From contig CAIZNI010000006.1 in the NCBI GenBank assembly GCA_903934295.1, positions 1 to 59,295 on the forward strand: 59,295 nt of DNA. The letters run 5' to 3'. Source of the DNA: an uncultured beta proteobacterium (GTDB taxonomy: Bacteria > Pseudomonadota > Gammaproteobacteria > Burkholderiales > Burkholderiaceae_E). The notes under the pieces were generated by a model. The model was not told the DNA's origin. It saw nothing but the letters and a program-made list of their open reading frames with translations, and did not search any database. Shown here in pieces: positions 9,578 to 19,916 of the stretch; within the stretch, counting starts at the first letter, position 1; every line of letters starts with the position of its first letter. The translations under genes were made by a program, and so were the position numbers.

Positions 9578-10870
9578 ATGACCCGATCCGCACTCGAACG
9601 ACTCGACGCCGTCGAACTGGCCCGCGGGCTGGCGCGACGCGAGATCCGCGCCCAGGACCTGATGCGCGCCTGCCTGGATCGCATCGCCGAGCGCGAACCG
9701 CAGGTTCACGCGTTCGCGCACCTGGCGGCCGACGCCGCGCTCGAGCACGCCCGACAGCTCGACGCGGGTGCGCTGCGCGGCCCGCTGCACGGCCTGCCGC
9801 TGGGCGTGAAGGACCTGTTCGACACCCACGACATGCCTGGCGCCTACGGCTCGCCGATCTACAGCGGTCATCGCGCCAGCTGGGACGCGGCGGCGGTCGC
9901 GCTGTGCCGCGATGCCGGGGCGATCGTGGTCGGCAAGACGGTGACCACCGAATTCGCCACCTTCCACCCGGGCCCGACGCGCAACCCGCACGACACGACC
10001 CGCACGCCGGGCGGGTCTTCCAGCGGTTCCGCCGCAGCGGTCGCCGACCACCTGGTGGCGCTCGCGCTGGGCACCCAGACCGCGGCGTCGATCATCCGGC
10101 CGGCGGCGTTTTGCGGCGTGGTGGGCTTCAAGCCCTCGATCGGGCGCACCCCCCGGGCCGGCATGAAGCTGCTGAGCGAATCGCTGGACACGGTGGGCGG
10201 ATTCGGGCGCAGCGTCGCCGATGCCGGGCTGCTGGCCAGCGTGCTGACCGGCGATGCGCGCCTGCAGGTCGACGCGCCGGACGGCGCCACCGTGCCGCGG
10301 GTCGGCGGGTTCCAGGGACCCGACTGGGCGCGGGCCGACGCGGACACCCGGGCGCTGTGGGACCGCGTGAGCCAACGGCTGGCGACGCTCGCACCCGGCT
10401 CCTCGGCGGTGGCGACGCCGGCCTGGTTCGAACCGCTCGCCAGCCTGCAGACCGACCTGATGCTGCACGAGGCGGCGCGCGGCCTGACCGATGAACGACT
10501 GCGCCACGCCGATCTGCTGAGCCCGCGCCTGTCGGCCAATCTGAGCGCGGGCCTGGCGGTCAGCGCCACCGCGCATGCGACGAACCTGATCGCGGTGCAG
10601 CGGGTGCGCCAGCAAGCCGCCTCGTTGTTCGGGAATCACGACCTGCTGATCGCGCCCAGCGCGATCGGCGAAGCCGGACCGGCGGCCGACGGCACCGGCG
10701 ACCCGGTGTTCTGCCGCGCCTGGACGCTGCTGGGCCTGCCCTGCCTGCACCTGCCGCTGGGCGTGGGCCGCCACGGCCTGCCGATCGGCCTGCAACTGAT
10801 CGGGCGTTTCATGGAAGATGAACGGGTGCTGCAGGCCGGTGCCTGGCTGCACCCCCGATTGCACGACTGA
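9578..10870 (+). CDS. Amidase signature family hydrolase
   Basis: Amidase-signature enzyme of 430 residues that hydrolyses C-N amide bonds. The Ser-cisSer-Lys triad is intact: Lys78 in GLPLGVKDLFD, the cis-Ser at about 147 in TPGGSSSGSAAAV, and the nucleophile Ser171 in LGTQTAASIIRPAAFCG. The DIGGS block of gatA is replaced by TAAS, so this is a stand-alone amidase rather than the glutamyl-tRNA amidotransferase subunit; no gatB or gatC is nearby. The ATG is 10 bp past the stop of the LuxR regulator, suggesting co-transcription. Substrate cannot be determined. Confidence 0.9.
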   Translation: MTRSALERLDAVELARGLARREIRAQDLMRACLDRIAEREPQVHAFAHLAADAALEHARQLDAGALRGPLHGLPLGVKDLFDTHDMPGAYGSPIYSGHRASWDAAAVALCRDAGAIVVGKTVTTEFATFHPGPTRNPHDTTRTPGGSSSGSAAAVADHLVALALGTQTAASIIRPAAFCGVVGFKPSIGRTPRAGMKLLSESLDTVGGFGRSVADAGLLASVLTGDARLQVDAPDGATVPRVGGFQGPDWARADADTRALWDRVSQRLATLAPGSSAVATPAWFEPLASLQTDLMLHEAARGLTDERLRHADLLSPRLSANLSAGLAVSATAHATNLIAVQRVRQQAASLFGNHDLLIAPSAIGEAGPAADGTGDPVFCRAWTLLGLPCLHLPLGVGRHGLPIGLQLIGRFMEDERVLQAGAWLHPRLHD

Positions 10871-10908
10871 ACGGCCCAAGCGACCGCATACCTGCTCAAG
10901 CAACTGTC

Positions 10909-10944
10909 CACCTGCCCACCTGCCCACCTGCCCACCTGCCTGCC
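10909..10944. repeat. 9-bp tandem repeat upstream of the nitronate monooxygenase gene
   Basis: CACCTGCCC is repeated three times exactly and once with a final T, ending 10 bases before the ATG and abutting the GGAGA ribosome binding site. It occupies about half of the amidase to monooxygenase gap. Confidence 0.8.
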
Positions 10945-10954
10945 GGAGAAACCC

Positions 10955-12097
10955 ATGAAATCCCGCCTCTGTGAACGACTGGGCATCCCCTTCCCGCTGT
11001 TCGCCTTCAGCCACTGCCGCGATGTCGTCGCCGCCGTCAGCAAGGCGGGCGGCTTCGGCGTGCTCGGGGTGGTGGGACACACCGCCCAGAGCGTGGCCAT
11101 CGAGCTCGACTGGCTCGATGCGCAGGTCGACGGCGCGCCCTATGGGGTGGACCTGATCGTGCCCAACAACATCGACGCCCAGGAGGGCGGTCTCACCGCC
11201 GAGCAGATCGAGGCGCGCATTCCGCCCGAGCACAAGGCGCATGTCGAGCGGATTCTGACCGCCCACGGCATCGACACGAGCGGCCTGTGGGCGCAGGGCG
11301 TGCAGGCCGGCTTCGGCGACAACATGCGCGAGGCTGGGGCCAGCGGCGTGCTGCAGGAAGCGCTCAGGCGTCCGAACATGCGGATGGTGGTCAATGCGCT
11401 GGGCGTGCCGCCGCCCTTCATGATGCGCATGGCGCGAGAGCGCGGCGTGCTGGTGGGTGCGCTCACCGGCGCGCGCGAGCACGCGCTCAAGCACGCGCAG
11501 GCCGGCGTCGATGTGCTGATCGCCGCCGGCGGCGAGGCCGGCGGACATTGCGGCGACGTCGCCACCCTGGTGCTGGTGCCCGAGGTGCTGGAAGCGGTTC
11601 GCGACTACCCCGAGATGTTCGTGCTGGCCGCCGGCGGTGTGGTGACCGGACGCCAGATGGCCGCCTGCATGGCGATGGGCGCCGACGGCGCCTGGTGTGG
11701 CTCGGTCTGGCTCACCACCCGCGAGGCCGAGACGAACCCGGTGGTGAAGGAAAAGATGCTGGCGGCGACCTCGCGCGAGACGGTGCGCTCGCGCAGCCGC
11801 ACCGGCAAGTACACCCGGCAGCTGCGCTCGGCCTGGACTGATGCGTGGCAGTCGCCGCAAGCCCCCGACCCGCTGGCCATGCCGTTGCAAAGCCTGGTGA
11901 GCGAGCCGGCGCTGGCGCTCATCGACAAGCTCGCGCAGGGCGGCGACCCTGGCGCGCGCGCGCTGGCCACCTACTGGGTCGGTCAGGGCGTGGGGCTGAT
12001 GAATCGTCCGCTCAGCGTGCGCCAGGTGGTCCAGGAATTCATGGAGGATTTCGCCGATGCCTCGCAGCGGCTGGCCTCGTTCACCCAACCGGATTGA
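10955..12097 (+). CDS. Nitronate monooxygenase (2-nitropropane dioxygenase) family
   Basis: FMN-dependent TIM-barrel enzyme of 380 residues; family members oxidise alkyl nitronates such as propionate-3-nitronate. The sequence starts with KSRLCERLGIPFPLFAFSH and AVSKAGGFGVLG, and has AAGGEAGGHCGD, the flavin-binding and catalytic-His block, followed by VLAAGGVVTGRQM for phosphate binding. The ATG follows GGAGA. It continues the amidase run and is 10 bp from the PPOX-type gene. Some relatives are enoyl-reductase-like, so the reaction is less certain than the fold. Confidence 0.88.
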   Translation: MKSRLCERLGIPFPLFAFSHCRDVVAAVSKAGGFGVLGVVGHTAQSVAIELDWLDAQVDGAPYGVDLIVPNNIDAQEGGLTAEQIEARIPPEHKAHVERILTAHGIDTSGLWAQGVQAGFGDNMREAGASGVLQEALRRPNMRMVVNALGVPPPFMMRMARERGVLVGALTGAREHALKHAQAGVDVLIAAGGEAGGHCGDVATLVLVPEVLEAVRDYPEMFVLAAGGVVTGRQMAACMAMGADGAWCGSVWLTTREAETNPVVKEKMLAATSRETVRSRSRTGKYTRQLRSAWTDAWQSPQAPDPLAMPLQSLVSEPALALIDKLAQGGDPGARALATYWVGQGVGLMNRPLSVRQVVQEFMEDFADASQRLASFTQPD

Positions 12098-12107
12098 GCC
12101 TGCCCTC

Positions 12108-12722
12108 ATGACCGCCGATGCCGTCGATTCCATCGCAGCGCTGCGCGCGCTTTATCCGCTCCCCAAAGAGCGCGCGGTCCGCAAGCAGCTGGCCGCGCTC
12201 GACGCGCACTGCCGGCGCTTCATTTCACTGTCGCCCTTCCTGGTGCTGGCCAGCGCCGGCACGGCGGGCGGTCTGGACGCCTCGCCGCGGGGCGGCGCGC
12301 CCGGCTTCGTGCGGGTGACCGACTCGGGCGCCCTGCTGGTGCCCGACGCTGCCGGCAACAACCGGCTCGACACGCTGGAGAACATCATCGGCACCAGCCA
12401 GGTCGGGCTGCTGTTCCTGATCCCCGGGGTCGATGAAACTCTGCGTGTGAACGGCCGCGCAGTGTTGTCGCGCGCCGCTGCCGATCTGGGCGCGTTCAGC
12501 GACGATCGCCGCCCGCCGCTGCTGGTGATCCGCATCCAGGTGCAGGAGGCCTATTTGCATTGCGCCAAGGCCTTCATGCGCTCGGGGCTGTGGGACAGCG
12601 AGCGCCAGCTCGAGCGGGCAGCGCTGCCCACGATGGGCGAGATGATCAACGACCAGCTGGGCGCCCAGGGGCCGGCCGAAAGCCAGGAAGAGATGCTGCG
12701 GCGCTACGCCGCCGACCTGTAA
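12108..12722 (+). CDS. Pyridoxamine 5'-phosphate oxidase-like FMN-binding protein
   Basis: A 204-residue split-barrel flavoprotein of the PPOX superfamily, of the MSMEG_1061/DR2398-like type. Visible blocks are SLSPFLVLASAG, LDASPRGG, PDAAGNNRLDTLENI and VGLLFLIPGVDETLRVNG; the C-terminal part includes HCAKAFMRSGLW. These match a family of unknown function rather than PdxH. I start at ATG 12108, 10 bp after the monooxygenase stop; the longer frame from 12057 overlaps that gene. It likely shares the transcript of the amidase and monooxygenase genes. Convergent with tamB with only 29 bp between the stops. Confidence 0.85.
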   Translation: MTADAVDSIAALRALYPLPKERAVRKQLAALDAHCRRFISLSPFLVLASAGTAGGLDASPRGGAPGFVRVTDSGALLVPDAAGNNRLDTLENIIGTSQVGLLFLIPGVDETLRVNGRAVLSRAAADLGAFSDDRRPPLLVIRIQVQEAYLHCAKAFMRSGLWDSERQLERAALPTMGEMINDQLGAQGPAESQEEMLRRYAADL

Positions 12723-12751
12723 CGCAACGCCCGACCGAGGCGGCGCCTGCC

Positions 12752-15700
12752 TCAGTCGAACGACAGCCGATAAAGCACGTCGAAGGCCGATTCGCTGCCG
12801 GTCTGCGCGCGCAGCGACAGCCGGTTGGTGATGTCGTACTGGATGCGCAGCAGGTTCCAAACGCCGGTGAGCCCCTGCTCGTAGGTCAGCAGCAGGCGGG
12901 CGTTCAGGCGCTTGCCGATCGCGACCACGTTCTGACCGGCGGTGGCCGAGGTGGCGGTGACCGTGCCCGAGCCGACCTGTCCGGGCACCGGACCGGCGGC
13001 GGCGAAGCCGCTCATGCCCGGCGCCGAAGTGAAGCTGTCGGCACCCAGCGACGAGCGCACAGTGAGCACGTCGAGCCCGAGCGTGCGCGCCAGGCCGCCG
13101 TCGTTGTTGCCGAACAGCGTGGCGGCGGCCGCCTGCAGCGCGACCACCTGGGCACCCGATTGCGCGTTGTCCAGCGGCACCCCGAGAACCAGCCACGACA
13201 GCTTCTCGGCATCGGGCACGTCGGGTCGCGAGATCAGGCGGATGCGCGGCGCGAGTGCGGTGCCGCTCACCGACACGCCCGCCTCGATCGGCACCGTCCG
13301 GCGGTACGCCGCCAGATCGAGCAGCGGGTTGTCGATCGGGCCGTTGAACACCACCCGTCCGCGCTCGATCTGCAGCTGCTGGCCGTAGGCCGCGTAGGTG
13401 CCGTCGCGGATGCGCACCGTGCCAAAGGCCCGGGGCGCTTCCGGCAGGGTGCCGCGCAGCGACAGCGCGCCAGTGAGGCGGACATCGACCCCGCTGCCGC
13501 GCACCCGCAGCTTTTCGCCCAGGTCGATGGTCATGTCGGAGACCAGTCGCAGACTGCTTTCCTCGACGCGGGCGGGGCGCCCGGACGCGCCGTTGGAGGC
13601 GGCCGGCGCCGCAGAAGCCGCGGCCGAGCGATCGACGATCTCGACGTCGCCCGGCAGCGCCGGCGCATCACCGCCGCGCAGTTCGATCAGGCCTTCGTCG
13701 GCGCGCAGCTGGCCCTTGAGTTCGACAAGCCCCGCGCGGCTCACCGCATCGGCCTGACCGGACATCACCAGCCGTTGCCCGGGGCCCAGCGGAATCGCGA
13801 CCGTGCGGGCGATCAGCCGGAAACGGCCGGTTCGCTCGATCAGCGACAGCTCGCCCGACAGGTCGATGGCCCCGGGAGCTGCGGCCCCGGCGCCGGGCGC
13901 CGCGTCGATCGCCGCCTGACCAGAGAACAGCCGCAGGCGGCGCAGCACCAGGCGGTCGCCCTCGAAACGTGCCGACAGCGTGCCCGCGCCCAGGCGCCAG
14001 CCAAGCGAGCGCTGCGTCAGGCGCAGCGACTCGCCCACCACCTCGCCGGCCAAGCGCGGCGCCGCCATCGTTCCCGAGACGCGGCCCACCAGCCGGATCC
14101 GTCCGTCGACCGACCACTCGGGGCCGATCCAGCGATTGGCCACCGACAAGGTCGGCAGAGTCAGATCGACATCGCCGGACAGCGCGCCCTCGCGCAGCAC
14201 CAGATCGGCATTCACCGCGGCATCGAACCCGGGCGGCGGAATCGCTTTCAGCAACAGGCTTCCGCTGGGGTCGAGGGCGGTGGTGCCGGCGAGATCGGCC
14301 TTCAGGTCGACCCGGATCGCGTCCGCGTCGACACCGGGCGGCAGCGTCGGCCGCTCGAAGCCGAGGGCTGCCGCCAGCGAGGCCAGTCGACTCAGACCGG
14401 CTTCACCGGCCACCGCCCAGCGCCCGTCCTGCCACTGGGCCCGGGCGATCCGGACCCGGCCCATGTCGCCTTCGATCAGGGCCGCGCCGAGCCGCGCCCC
14501 GTGCGCCGAGAACGCCAGCTGTGCCGGCTCCCGCAGGCTTGCCGCCACCGGTCCGCGCGTCTGCATCTCGCGCAACAGGCCCTGCCAGGCCGAACCGGCC
14601 AGCTCGCCTTCGAGCACCGCCGACACCTGCTGCGCACCGCGCCGCAGCTCGAGTCGGGCGACGTGCGCAGCAGGGGTGCCGTCGGCCTGGGCGGTGAACT
14701 GCTCGAACCGCTGGCCGCGCACCACCAGATCGAGCAGCTGCGCGCGCAGCGACAGGTGGCGCTCATCGAGGCGGGCCGTCAGCGACGAGCGTCCCAGCGC
14801 GAGACCCTCGGTGCGCAGTGCGCGCGTCTGGGCCTCGATCGACAGGCGCGGATGGGCGGGGGTGCCCTGCCAGCTGCCGCGCGCCGTCAGGTCGCCCTGC
14901 CAGCCGGGCAGACCGGCCAGTGCCGCCAGCGATCCGATCGCCGGCGCCTCCAGCCGGTAATCGAGGCGGTCCTGCTCATGGCCTGCCGCCCCTTCCGCGC
15001 GCAGCCGGTTCGGGCCCAGCTCGACACTCACCGCCAGCCCGGCCAGCCGGCCAGGCTCGAGCCGGCCGCTGGCCCGCGCGCGCAGCGGCTGGCCCTGCAG
15101 CACCCCCTGATCGATCTCCAGGCGGGCCTCCAGCGCGCGCGGATGGGTGGCATCGCCCAGCGGGCCGGCCAGCGACCAATGGCCATCGATGCGCCCCTGC
15201 AGCGGCCGCTCGACAAGGGCCGGTCGCAAGGCCTGCAGGCGGGCGATGTCGACGCCCGAGAATCCGCCCTTCAGGTCGAGCACCCATGGCGCCACCAGCT
15301 GCGCCGAGCCGCTCGCCTGCAGCTGCGCGCCGGCCAGCCCGGGCAGCGAAGACGCCTGCAGCTGCGTCAGATCGAGCCGGTCGCCGGCGAGGCTTGCGCT
15401 CACCCGCAGCGCCGCGCCGCCGTGCACCGCGTCGACCAGATCGGCCTCGATGCGGCGCTCATCGAGGCGCAGCCGCCCGGACAGGCGTCCCGGGGGCAAC
15501 CGCGAATCGAGCGCCGGCGGCTCGAGACCGGCCAGACGCAGATCGGCCTGCAGGCCCGGCAGGGTCAGCCAGGGCAGCACCAGCCGGCGGGCGGCATCGA
15601 TCCGCACCGATCCGGTGAGGGTCGGTGCGATCGGCGCAGCGGGGCCGCCAGCCATCGGGGCGATGTCGAGTTGCAGCGGCTCGATGCGCCACTGCTGTCC

Positions 15701-16651
15701 CTGCCATCGCACCAGCCCGCGGGCACGCGCCACCGGCAGGCCGCCCTGATCGAGCGGTGCGGGATCGCGGTTGCGAAGGTCCAGGCGCACGCTGATCGGC
15801 TCACCGGGGGCGTCGCTGCGCCAGTCGAGCTCGCCCTCGCCATCGATCAGCCCGCGCTGCACGCCCGCCAGACCGAGCAGCGCCGGGGTCAGCCCGCGCG
15901 CCGTCAGCGCCACCGGCCCCAGCACACGGCCGGCCAGCATCTGCAGCCGCCCGTTGGCCGACAGACGCGCCGGGCCGGCATGAACCCTGGCCGCCCACTG
16001 CAGGTCGGCCAGCGGTCCGCTCAGGCCCACGCCGAGGACCGCCGACTGCCAGCCGGTGCGCACCGTCGCGCTGGCGGCCACCCGGAACGGCGCGCGGTCG
16101 GCGATGCTCGCCTGCGCGCTGAGCGCGCCCCAGTCACCGGACACGGCGAGCCGCTCCAGGCGAAAGCGCCCCGCCTCGTAGTCGGCGCGCAGCGCAATGT
16201 CGCGCAAGGTCAGCGCACTGCCCTGGGCCGGCTCCAGGATGAGGCGCGCCAGGCGCAGGTCGCGCAACGCGACCGGCAGAGGCAGCGCGATCGACTCGGG
16301 CAGGGTGAACGGTTCGCCGGCAGGCGCGAGCCGCACCCGCAGCTCGACGGCCCGCAGTTCGCTCAGGACCAGATGCCCGCGCAGCAGATCGAGCCACTGC
16401 CAGCGCAACTGCAGGTCCTGCAGGTCGATGCCCAGCCCCTGCGGATCGGTCCAGCGCAGGCGGGCGATCCGCGCGCCCTCCAGCAAGGTGCCGCGGGCAT
16501 CCTCCACCGACAACCGGCCCGCGCTGGCGACCACCGCCCGCTCCAGCGCCTGGCGCAGCAGCCAGCCCTGGGCCTGCCAGGCCGCCAGCAGCCCGGCGAT
16601 CGCCAGCGCGACCACCAGTCCCAGCCCGATTCCCCAGCGTCGACGGTTCAT
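12752..16651 (-). CDS. tamB: Translocation and assembly module subunit TamB
   Basis: TamB is a large inner-membrane-anchored periplasmic beta-helical protein that spans to TamA in the outer membrane and is involved in autotransporter assembly and phospholipid transport. The 1299-residue product has an N-terminal anchor right after MNRRRWG (a hydrophobic stretch to about residue 25), a long repetitive beta-rich middle, and the C-terminal TamB (DUF490) domain ending FDVLYRLSFD. I start at the ATG at 16651; a longer frame to 16909 reads into tamA. It begins only 4 bp after the tamA stop, so the pair is translationally coupled. Length fits the family (about 1250-1400). Confidence 0.93.
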   Translation of the reverse strand: MNRRRWGIGLGLVVALAIAGLLAAWQAQGWLLRQALERAVVASAGRLSVEDARGTLLEGARIARLRWTDPQGLGIDLQDLQLRWQWLDLLRGHLVLSELRAVELRVRLAPAGEPFTLPESIALPLPVALRDLRLARLILEPAQGSALTLRDIALRADYEAGRFRLERLAVSGDWGALSAQASIADRAPFRVAASATVRTGWQSAVLGVGLSGPLADLQWAARVHAGPARLSANGRLQMLAGRVLGPVALTARGLTPALLGLAGVQRGLIDGEGELDWRSDAPGEPISVRLDLRNRDPAPLDQGGLPVARARGLVRWQGQQWRIEPLQLDIAPMAGGPAAPIAPTLTGSVRIDAARRLVLPWLTLPGLQADLRLAGLEPPALDSRLPPGRLSGRLRLDERRIEADLVDAVHGGAALRVSASLAGDRLDLTQLQASSLPGLAGAQLQASGSAQLVAPWVLDLKGGFSGVDIARLQALRPALVERPLQGRIDGHWSLAGPLGDATHPRALEARLEIDQGVLQGQPLRARASGRLEPGRLAGLAVSVELGPNRLRAEGAAGHEQDRLDYRLEAPAIGSLAALAGLPGWQGDLTARGSWQGTPAHPRLSIEAQTRALRTEGLALGRSSLTARLDERHLSLRAQLLDLVVRGQRFEQFTAQADGTPAAHVARLELRRGAQQVSAVLEGELAGSAWQGLLREMQTRGPVAASLREPAQLAFSAHGARLGAALIEGDMGRVRIARAQWQDGRWAVAGEAGLSRLASLAAALGFERPTLPPGVDADAIRVDLKADLAGTTALDPSGSLLLKAIPPPGFDAAVNADLVLREGALSGDVDLTLPTLSVANRWIGPEWSVDGRIRLVGRVSGTMAAPRLAGEVVGESLRLTQRSLGWRLGAGTLSARFEGDRLVLRRLRLFSGQAAIDAAPGAGAAAPGAIDLSGELSLIERTGRFRLIARTVAIPLGPGQRLVMSGQADAVSRAGLVELKGQLRADEGLIELRGGDAPALPGDVEIVDRSAAASAAPAASNGASGRPARVEESSLRLVSDMTIDLGEKLRVRGSGVDVRLTGALSLRGTLPEAPRAFGTVRIRDGTYAAYGQQLQIERGRVVFNGPIDNPLLDLAAYRRTVPIEAGVSVSGTALAPRIRLISRPDVPDAEKLSWLVLGVPLDNAQSGAQVVALQAAAATLFGNNDGGLARTLGLDVLTVRSSLGADSFTSAPGMSGFAAAGPVPGQVGSGTVTATSATAGQNVVAIGKRLNARLLLTYEQGLTGVWNLLRIQYDITNRLSLRAQTGSESAFDVLYRLSFD

Positions 16652-16655
16652 GGCG

Positions 16656-18611
16656 TCAGAAGCTGTAGCCGAACGAGAAATGCAGCCGCCAGCGGCGGTC
16701 ACGGTCCCCGTAGGCCAGATCGAGATTGATCGGCCCGATCGGCGAGCGCCAGCGCGCGCCGCCCCCGTAGCCGAAGACCGGGCGCCAGTCGGACACGCGG
16801 TCGGCGACATTGCCGGCGTCGATGAAGGCGGCCCCCCACCACTCGCCGGTGACCGGAATCTGGTATTCCAGGCTGCCCAGCGCCAGCAGGCGCCCGCCCA
16901 CGATGGCATCGCCCTGCGCGATCCCCAGGCCCAGATACCGGTAGCCGCGCACCGACTGGCCGCCGCCGGCCCGGAACAGGTTCTGCGACGGGATGTCGTC
17001 GCGATCGCTGGCCACCACCCAGCCCGCTTCGGCCAGCCCGATCAGCGTGCCGCGCGCCAGCACGCCTTCGCCCGATATCGGCCAGAACCGCATCGTTCGC
17101 CCGTACAGGCGCAGGAAGCTGCGGTCCGACGCCACGCCCTTCGCGCTGCCCGAGATCTGGGTGCTCAGGCTGTAGCCCTCGCGCGGGTCGACCCGTGAAT
17201 CGAGCTCGCGCAGGCTCCAGGCCCAGCCCAGGGTCAGCGCCGAGCGCACCTGCCGTGCCTCCTCACCCCCGCCGAGGTCGGTGACGCCGAGTTCGGACTG
17301 GTACTGCACCGACACGAAGGACTCCTTGCGCTCGTCGCGTCGGCCGCGGCCGACATAGACGGTCTGGGTGCGGGTGAATTCGCCCAGGGTGTCCAGCCGC
17401 TCGCTGCGCAGCCCCGCCTGCCAGTACCGGCCGTCATCTCGCTGCGGCGTGCGCACATTGGCAAAGGCGCGCCCGCGAACCGTCTCCAGCAGCAGTCCCG
17501 ACTCGAGCACCCAGCCCCGTTCGAACAGGTTGCGGTGGTCATAGCCGGCCAGCAGGCGCGCGCCCTGGCCGGTGGAGTAGCCCAGGCCGCCGGTCACCCG
17601 CTGGCGCAGCCGCTCGCCAACCTCCACGACCAGCGGCACATCGATCAGCGACTCGTCGGCCTCCAGCGCCCTGAGGTCGGGCAGCACGGTGACCGAGGAA
17701 AACTGCCCGGCCGCGCGCAGGCGCTGCTGAAACAGCAGCACCGCATCGAGCGTGTAAGGGTCGCCTTCGTGAAACGGGCGCAGGTCATCGATGATGTGCC
17801 GGGGATAGCGCTGCAGGCCCCTGACGGTCAGGGCGCCCATTCGCAGCCGCGGGCCACTGTCCAGGGTAAGGCTGAGCTGGGCGGCGGTGAGTTCGACATC
17901 GACGCGCGCGCGGCTGTCGACGAAGCGGGCACGCAGATACCCATCGGACTGCAGCTGCTCGATCAGCATCCGCTTGCCCAGTTCCCAGTCCCCGGTACGG
18001 AAAAAGCTCCCGGCCGGCAGCGGCCAGCGCTCGATCAGGCGCTGCTCTATCCGCTCGCCGGCCGCCGCCCCCTGCAGGACCAGGTCGAAGGCCGAGACGG
18101 TGGTACGCGCCCCGCCATCGACCGCCAGCAGCACGGTCGGCGGCTCGTTGCGGGCGGCCGCCGGGTCCGCGGGCTGCAGCTCGACCTGCACCCGGGCCGA
18201 AAAGTAGCCCGCTGCCTGCGCGATGGCCAGCGCCTCTTCCCGGCCACGCGCCAGGAACAGCGGCATCTGCTCGACGCTGAAATCGGGGTCCTCGCGCCAG
18301 CGCCCGAGCAGGGTCCGCGCCCGCAGCGCATCGAGAAGCTCGGCCGGCGCATTGATCTGGAGCCGGTAGTTCTGGACCCGCTCGCGGGCGGGCGGCGGCG
18401 CGGCCGCACCGGCCCGTGACGCGGCGCGGACAGTGTCTTCGTCTTCGGCAGGCGCGGTGGGCGCGGTGGGCGGCCCGGGTGAATTCGGTGCAGCCGGCGT
18501 GACCTGCGCCGCGGGCTCAGGCCGTCCGGCCGGCGACTCAGGCGCGGCCTGGGCGGCAGCCAGACCGCCGTACAACAGCGCCCAGCACCCCAGGAGCAGG
18601 CCGCGCCGCAC
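16656..18611 (-). CDS. tamA: Translocation and assembly module protein TamA (Omp85 family)
   Basis: Outer-membrane Omp85 protein of 651 residues. It opens with a signal peptide (hydrophobic LLLGCWALLYGG, cleavage expected after AQA near residue 22), then a Pro/Ala-rich linker. POTRA domains occupy roughly residues 75-280, including VRGLQRYPRHIIDDL and FHEGDPYTLD. The C-terminal barrel shows GLGYSTGQGARLLAGYDHRN and GGGQSVRGYRYLGLG and ends in Phe (HFSFGYSF), the normal outer-membrane insertion signal. GTG at 18611 is the start; an ATG at 18615 is in another frame. It sits 31 bp after purM, probably in the same transcript, and is followed directly by tamB. Confidence 0.92.
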   Translation of the reverse strand: MRRGLLLGCWALLYGGLAAAQAAPESPAGRPEPAAQVTPAAPNSPGPPTAPTAPAEDEDTVRAASRAGAAAPPPARERVQNYRLQINAPAELLDALRARTLLGRWREDPDFSVEQMPLFLARGREEALAIAQAAGYFSARVQVELQPADPAAARNEPPTVLLAVDGGARTTVSAFDLVLQGAAAGERIEQRLIERWPLPAGSFFRTGDWELGKRMLIEQLQSDGYLRARFVDSRARVDVELTAAQLSLTLDSGPRLRMGALTVRGLQRYPRHIIDDLRPFHEGDPYTLDAVLLFQQRLRAAGQFSSVTVLPDLRALEADESLIDVPLVVEVGERLRQRVTGGLGYSTGQGARLLAGYDHRNLFERGWVLESGLLLETVRGRAFANVRTPQRDDGRYWQAGLRSERLDTLGEFTRTQTVYVGRGRRDERKESFVSVQYQSELGVTDLGGGEEARQVRSALTLGWAWSLRELDSRVDPREGYSLSTQISGSAKGVASDRSFLRLYGRTMRFWPISGEGVLARGTLIGLAEAGWVVASDRDDIPSQNLFRAGGGQSVRGYRYLGLGIAQGDAIVGGRLLALGSLEYQIPVTGEWWGAAFIDAGNVADRVSDWRPVFGYGGGARWRSPIGPINLDLAYGDRDRRWRLHFSFGYSF

Positions 18612-18642
18612 TCATGCCCCGCGGCGCTCGAACCTCGCCACG

Positions 18643-19689
<1,047 letters not shown>

Positions 19690-19865
19690 GGATGTGTGCA
19701 GGGCTGTAGGCCGCGCGCTGGCGGCGGTGACCACGATCGGGACGGCGCAGACCCGGCGGCGGCAAAGCCCCGATTGTAGCCGCGCAGGCCACGTGGGCAT
19801 GCCGCCGGCTCAGGGGTGCGGAAACAAACCGCCGACGCGCAGGACCACGGCCACCCGGTGCCACT

Positions 19866-19876
19866 GGACTAGAATC
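19866..19876 (+). promoter_or_regulatory. Promoter-like element with TAGAAT -10 box before the AI-2E permease
   Basis: GGACTAGAATC holds TAGAAT at 19870-19875, about 42 bases before the GTG start, in the purM/permease divergent gap. It is identical over 11 bases to the element before the LuxR gene. The -35 region is not recognisable. Confidence 0.5.
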
Positions 19877-19916
19877 AAACATTGCCCGACGCCCCGAGCC
19901 CGAAGGAAACCCGATC

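Noticed and set aside
12560-16729. A 1389-codon open frame on the plus strand
   Set aside because: It is fully antisense to tamB. Its translation is Arg/Gln/Ala/His-rich without any family motif, as expected from the complement of GC-rich codons.
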